Below the pieces are notes generated by a model that saw only the letters and a program-made list of their open reading frames with translations, had not been told where the DNA came from and searched no databases. A DNA stretch of 64,000 nucleotides from Lumnitzera littorea. Lineage: Eukaryota; Streptophyta; Magnoliopsida; Myrtales; Combretaceae. How positions within the stretch are numbered: position 1 is the first letter of the stretch; each line of letters opens with the position of its first letter. Positions 62,101 through 64,000 of this stretch are shown in pieces. The stretch lies in assembly GCA_024138015.1 (NCBI GenBank), contig JAMXBB010000009.1, positions 87,438,685 through 87,502,684 of the forward strand, in the 5' to 3' direction. The position numbers were made by a program, and so were the translations under genes.

Positions 62101-62939
62101 AGAGTAGTTTTAAATTTTTATTTACCTTCTCGATTAAAACAAAAAGATAATGAAAAGAACAAAAAATTAGATGAAATAAAATGAGATAAGGAAAAAAAAT
62201 AAAGTATTTTTATAACTTAGAAAAATTTACCTCTCGGGTAAATAAAAATAAATTAACTATTTTTCAAAATTAGGAACTTTGTAATTTTCGAAAATCTAAT
62301 AAACAAAATTTAAGACCTTTTTTAGAAAGTTTCTTCAAATAAACTGAATCAAATTAAAAATGCAAACTTGACCATTTTCAGAAATTAAAATCAATTAACC
62401 CGCTAATATTTTTGGTGAACGAACTACAAAAGTCTAATATAGAATAATAGGTATATAAGCACTCATATATACGTAGTGACTTAAAATATGGAGAAAAATT
62501 ATTTTTTTCCCTTTAGTAAATAATCCTTTAAATTCTTACTATTTGTAAATAGATATAATTTCAGTTATTACTTATAAATAGATATTATTGTTGAAAGGGT
62601 ATTTGAAAAGAAAGGTAAATTTAGAAAAGTTAAAAGTGGTACTTGTTAAGGGTTTAATAAGATAGCTTCCAGACCTAATCTTCTAGTTTTCAAAAATAGT
62701 TTTTTAGAAATTGGCTTTTTCAAATGGACTAATGGCTAGGTTAAATCGGTCCAGCCAATCGGTTTAACGTAACCCTTTTTTTTCTCGATTTCGATTGGGT
62801 GGCGACTCTCAAGAATTTTTTGAAATACGATTTAAAAACTAGTTTTCTTAAACTCTTAATCGAAGAACAATATTTAAATGGGTTAGGGTTTAATATTAAT
62901 CGGGCTAAGGGAAACATAAAAACTAGACTCAATAGTATT

Positions 62940-63410
62940 TACTAGCTCGAATTCCTCAAAGAAAAGGGATTCATTTAAGTACCACATCCTAACGTGCTAC
63001 TCTAATCTAGGTGAACGAAAAGAGATTTTGGAATTGAATTAAAATTTAAAAAAAAAAAAGTGAAAAGCAACAATTAACATGAATAATAAAGACGTAGGCT
63101 TGTGATATGTTTCCAAAGTAGTGGTAAAGGTATGTCGTTAAGATATTAAGGATTATTTTAAACTATGTTTTGACAGAACTCACTTGAACTTGATCCTAAT
63201 TAGGGCATCTCACTTAACTATGTAGCGAAAAATCTTTTCTTAGCCTTATTTCCCTACATGATCAACTAAATACATAATTCTTGTCACAAACTAGTCTTTT
63301 TAAATTTTAACATCGACTCTAAGTACAAAGAATTATTTAAATTGGGCTCAAGTGAAAATTATAAGATCAATCATTTAGGGTCTAATTTTAAATGGGAACT
63401 TAGTTTAGTG
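62940..63410. repeat. right part of the LTR-like repeat split by LTR G2
   Basis: Continues 59956-60055 across the G2 insertion. AT-rich, without coding capacity. Confidence 0.35.
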
Positions 63411-64000
63411 TAGTTTTTTTTTTTTTATTTACTAAAAAAAGAGAGAAATAATTAAAAAAAAAATGGGGCTAAAACTTTCACTGGGCTTAAAGCCTAACAG
63501 ATGAAAGCTGGTGCAAGCTTATTTTTTCAATTGCACACATACAAGGGCACATAGGACGTGTGTAGCACGTGACCATGTGCCTATACCCTAGCTACTTCTT
63601 ATTTGTGGAATAACCAAATTTCCAACTCTTTCCCTCTTCGTGTAGGTCAATTCAAGACCTTTTTTTACCATTTTTTTTATATGATTTCACCAAATTAATG
63701 GTGAAATTGTAGAGATTACACAACATACTATTAATTGAGCCCCAAACTTCATCCAAATTCCACTAAAATGCACTTCAAATAAGCTTAAAAAAAATCACCC
63801 ACACACGTGAAATCCAAATTAGTCAATCTACCATTAATGGAGTTTCCATGCTTATTTGAGTATAAATTGGACCTTTCCATCCCTATTCTAGCACCAAGCA
63901 CTCATCAATAAGCATCGAAATATATAGCAAACATACATTTCATCACTCTCTCTCTTTAGCTCGCAACCATTCTCTCTAATAATTTCATCACTACATTTAC
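63411..64000 (+). repeat. long gypsy-type LTR, partial (copy G3), runs off the window
   Basis: Shares with G1 and G2 the hairpin ATTTCACC-8-GGTGAAAT (63684-63707), the TATA box (AGTATAAATTGG, near 63860) and the start of the leader ('caccaagcactcatc'). The start near TGTAG at 63411 is tentative. Confidence 0.6.

Larger units (their letters stand above)
60056..62934 (+). repeat. long gypsy-type solo LTR (copy G2)
   Basis: Starts TGCAGACATCAC and ends CTCAATA, flanked by a perfect 5-bp TSD GTATT (60051-60055, 62935-62939). In order: A-rich stretch, tRNA-like module (60657-60727), perfect hairpin (60882-60919), TATA box TATATAAATTGG (61084-61095), C-rich leader, homopurine stretch (61993-62100), and the tail motif 'gggtggcgactctcaag' near 62797. 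No coding domains or partner LTR. Confidence 0.75.

Noticed and set aside
61915..62184. Lys/Arg-rich ORF of 89 codons
   Set aside because: A translation of the homopurine tract; low complexity.

Overview
This is plant nuclear DNA, most likely from a eudicot. It is AT-rich and made almost entirely of decayed LTR retrotransposons, with two non-autonomous hAT elements. I recognise no host protein-coding gene, rRNA, intact tRNA or CRISPR array. The density of nested, methylation-decayed elements and solo LTRs suggests a heterochromatic (for example pericentromeric) interval. The species cannot be named from the sequence.

Layout. 1-5.0 kb: decayed + strand Ty3/gypsy Tat-type gag-pol remnant, broken by a hAT MITE at 411-737 and followed by its 3' LTR. 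5377-8319: gag/protease-only LTR element E (- strand). 8.3-17.6 kb: AT-rich sequence with LTR remnants, including a probable long Tekay/Del-like LTR from 14104. 17616-24965: old gag-only element D (- strand) with a perfect target-site duplication (TSD), carrying a minisatellite and a tRNA/SINE-like stretch. 25603-27015: solo copia (SIRE/Maximus-like) LTR with a perfect TSD.

The core of the window, 27486-58694, is one retrotransposon (C, - strand) whose two LTRs lie 29.5 kb apart because it has absorbed four later insertions. These are a long LTR (28585-~30835), a second retrotransposon B (31773-50520, TSD AACCA), a long solo LTR (52108-54662) and an Athila-like solo LTR (55795-57116). B is itself split inside its left LTR by A, a 12.1 kb Athila-like element (31899-44025, TSD ACCTA/ACCCA). 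LTR divergence judged by eye falls inward (C about 17%, B about 14%, A about 4%), agreeing with the nesting order. In several places the host element's reading frame resumes across the insertion.

A is the youngest and best preserved element. It has gag, protease, RT, RNase H and integrase, then a spacer with about seven tandem palindromic units, then a third ORF in the envelope position. That ORF encodes a putative plant-transposon domain and an acidic tail. The same palindromic units occur in its LTRs just upstream of the TATA box. This suggests duplicated U3-type promoter modules and an internal promoter for the third ORF. It is the most interesting hypothesis in the window.

58.7-64.0 kb: an older repeat into which C inserted, a hAT MITE (58938-59627), another long solo LTR (60056-62934, TSD GTATT) and a partial long LTR running off the end. 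These long LTRs share a conserved hairpin, and two also have tRNA-like stretches.
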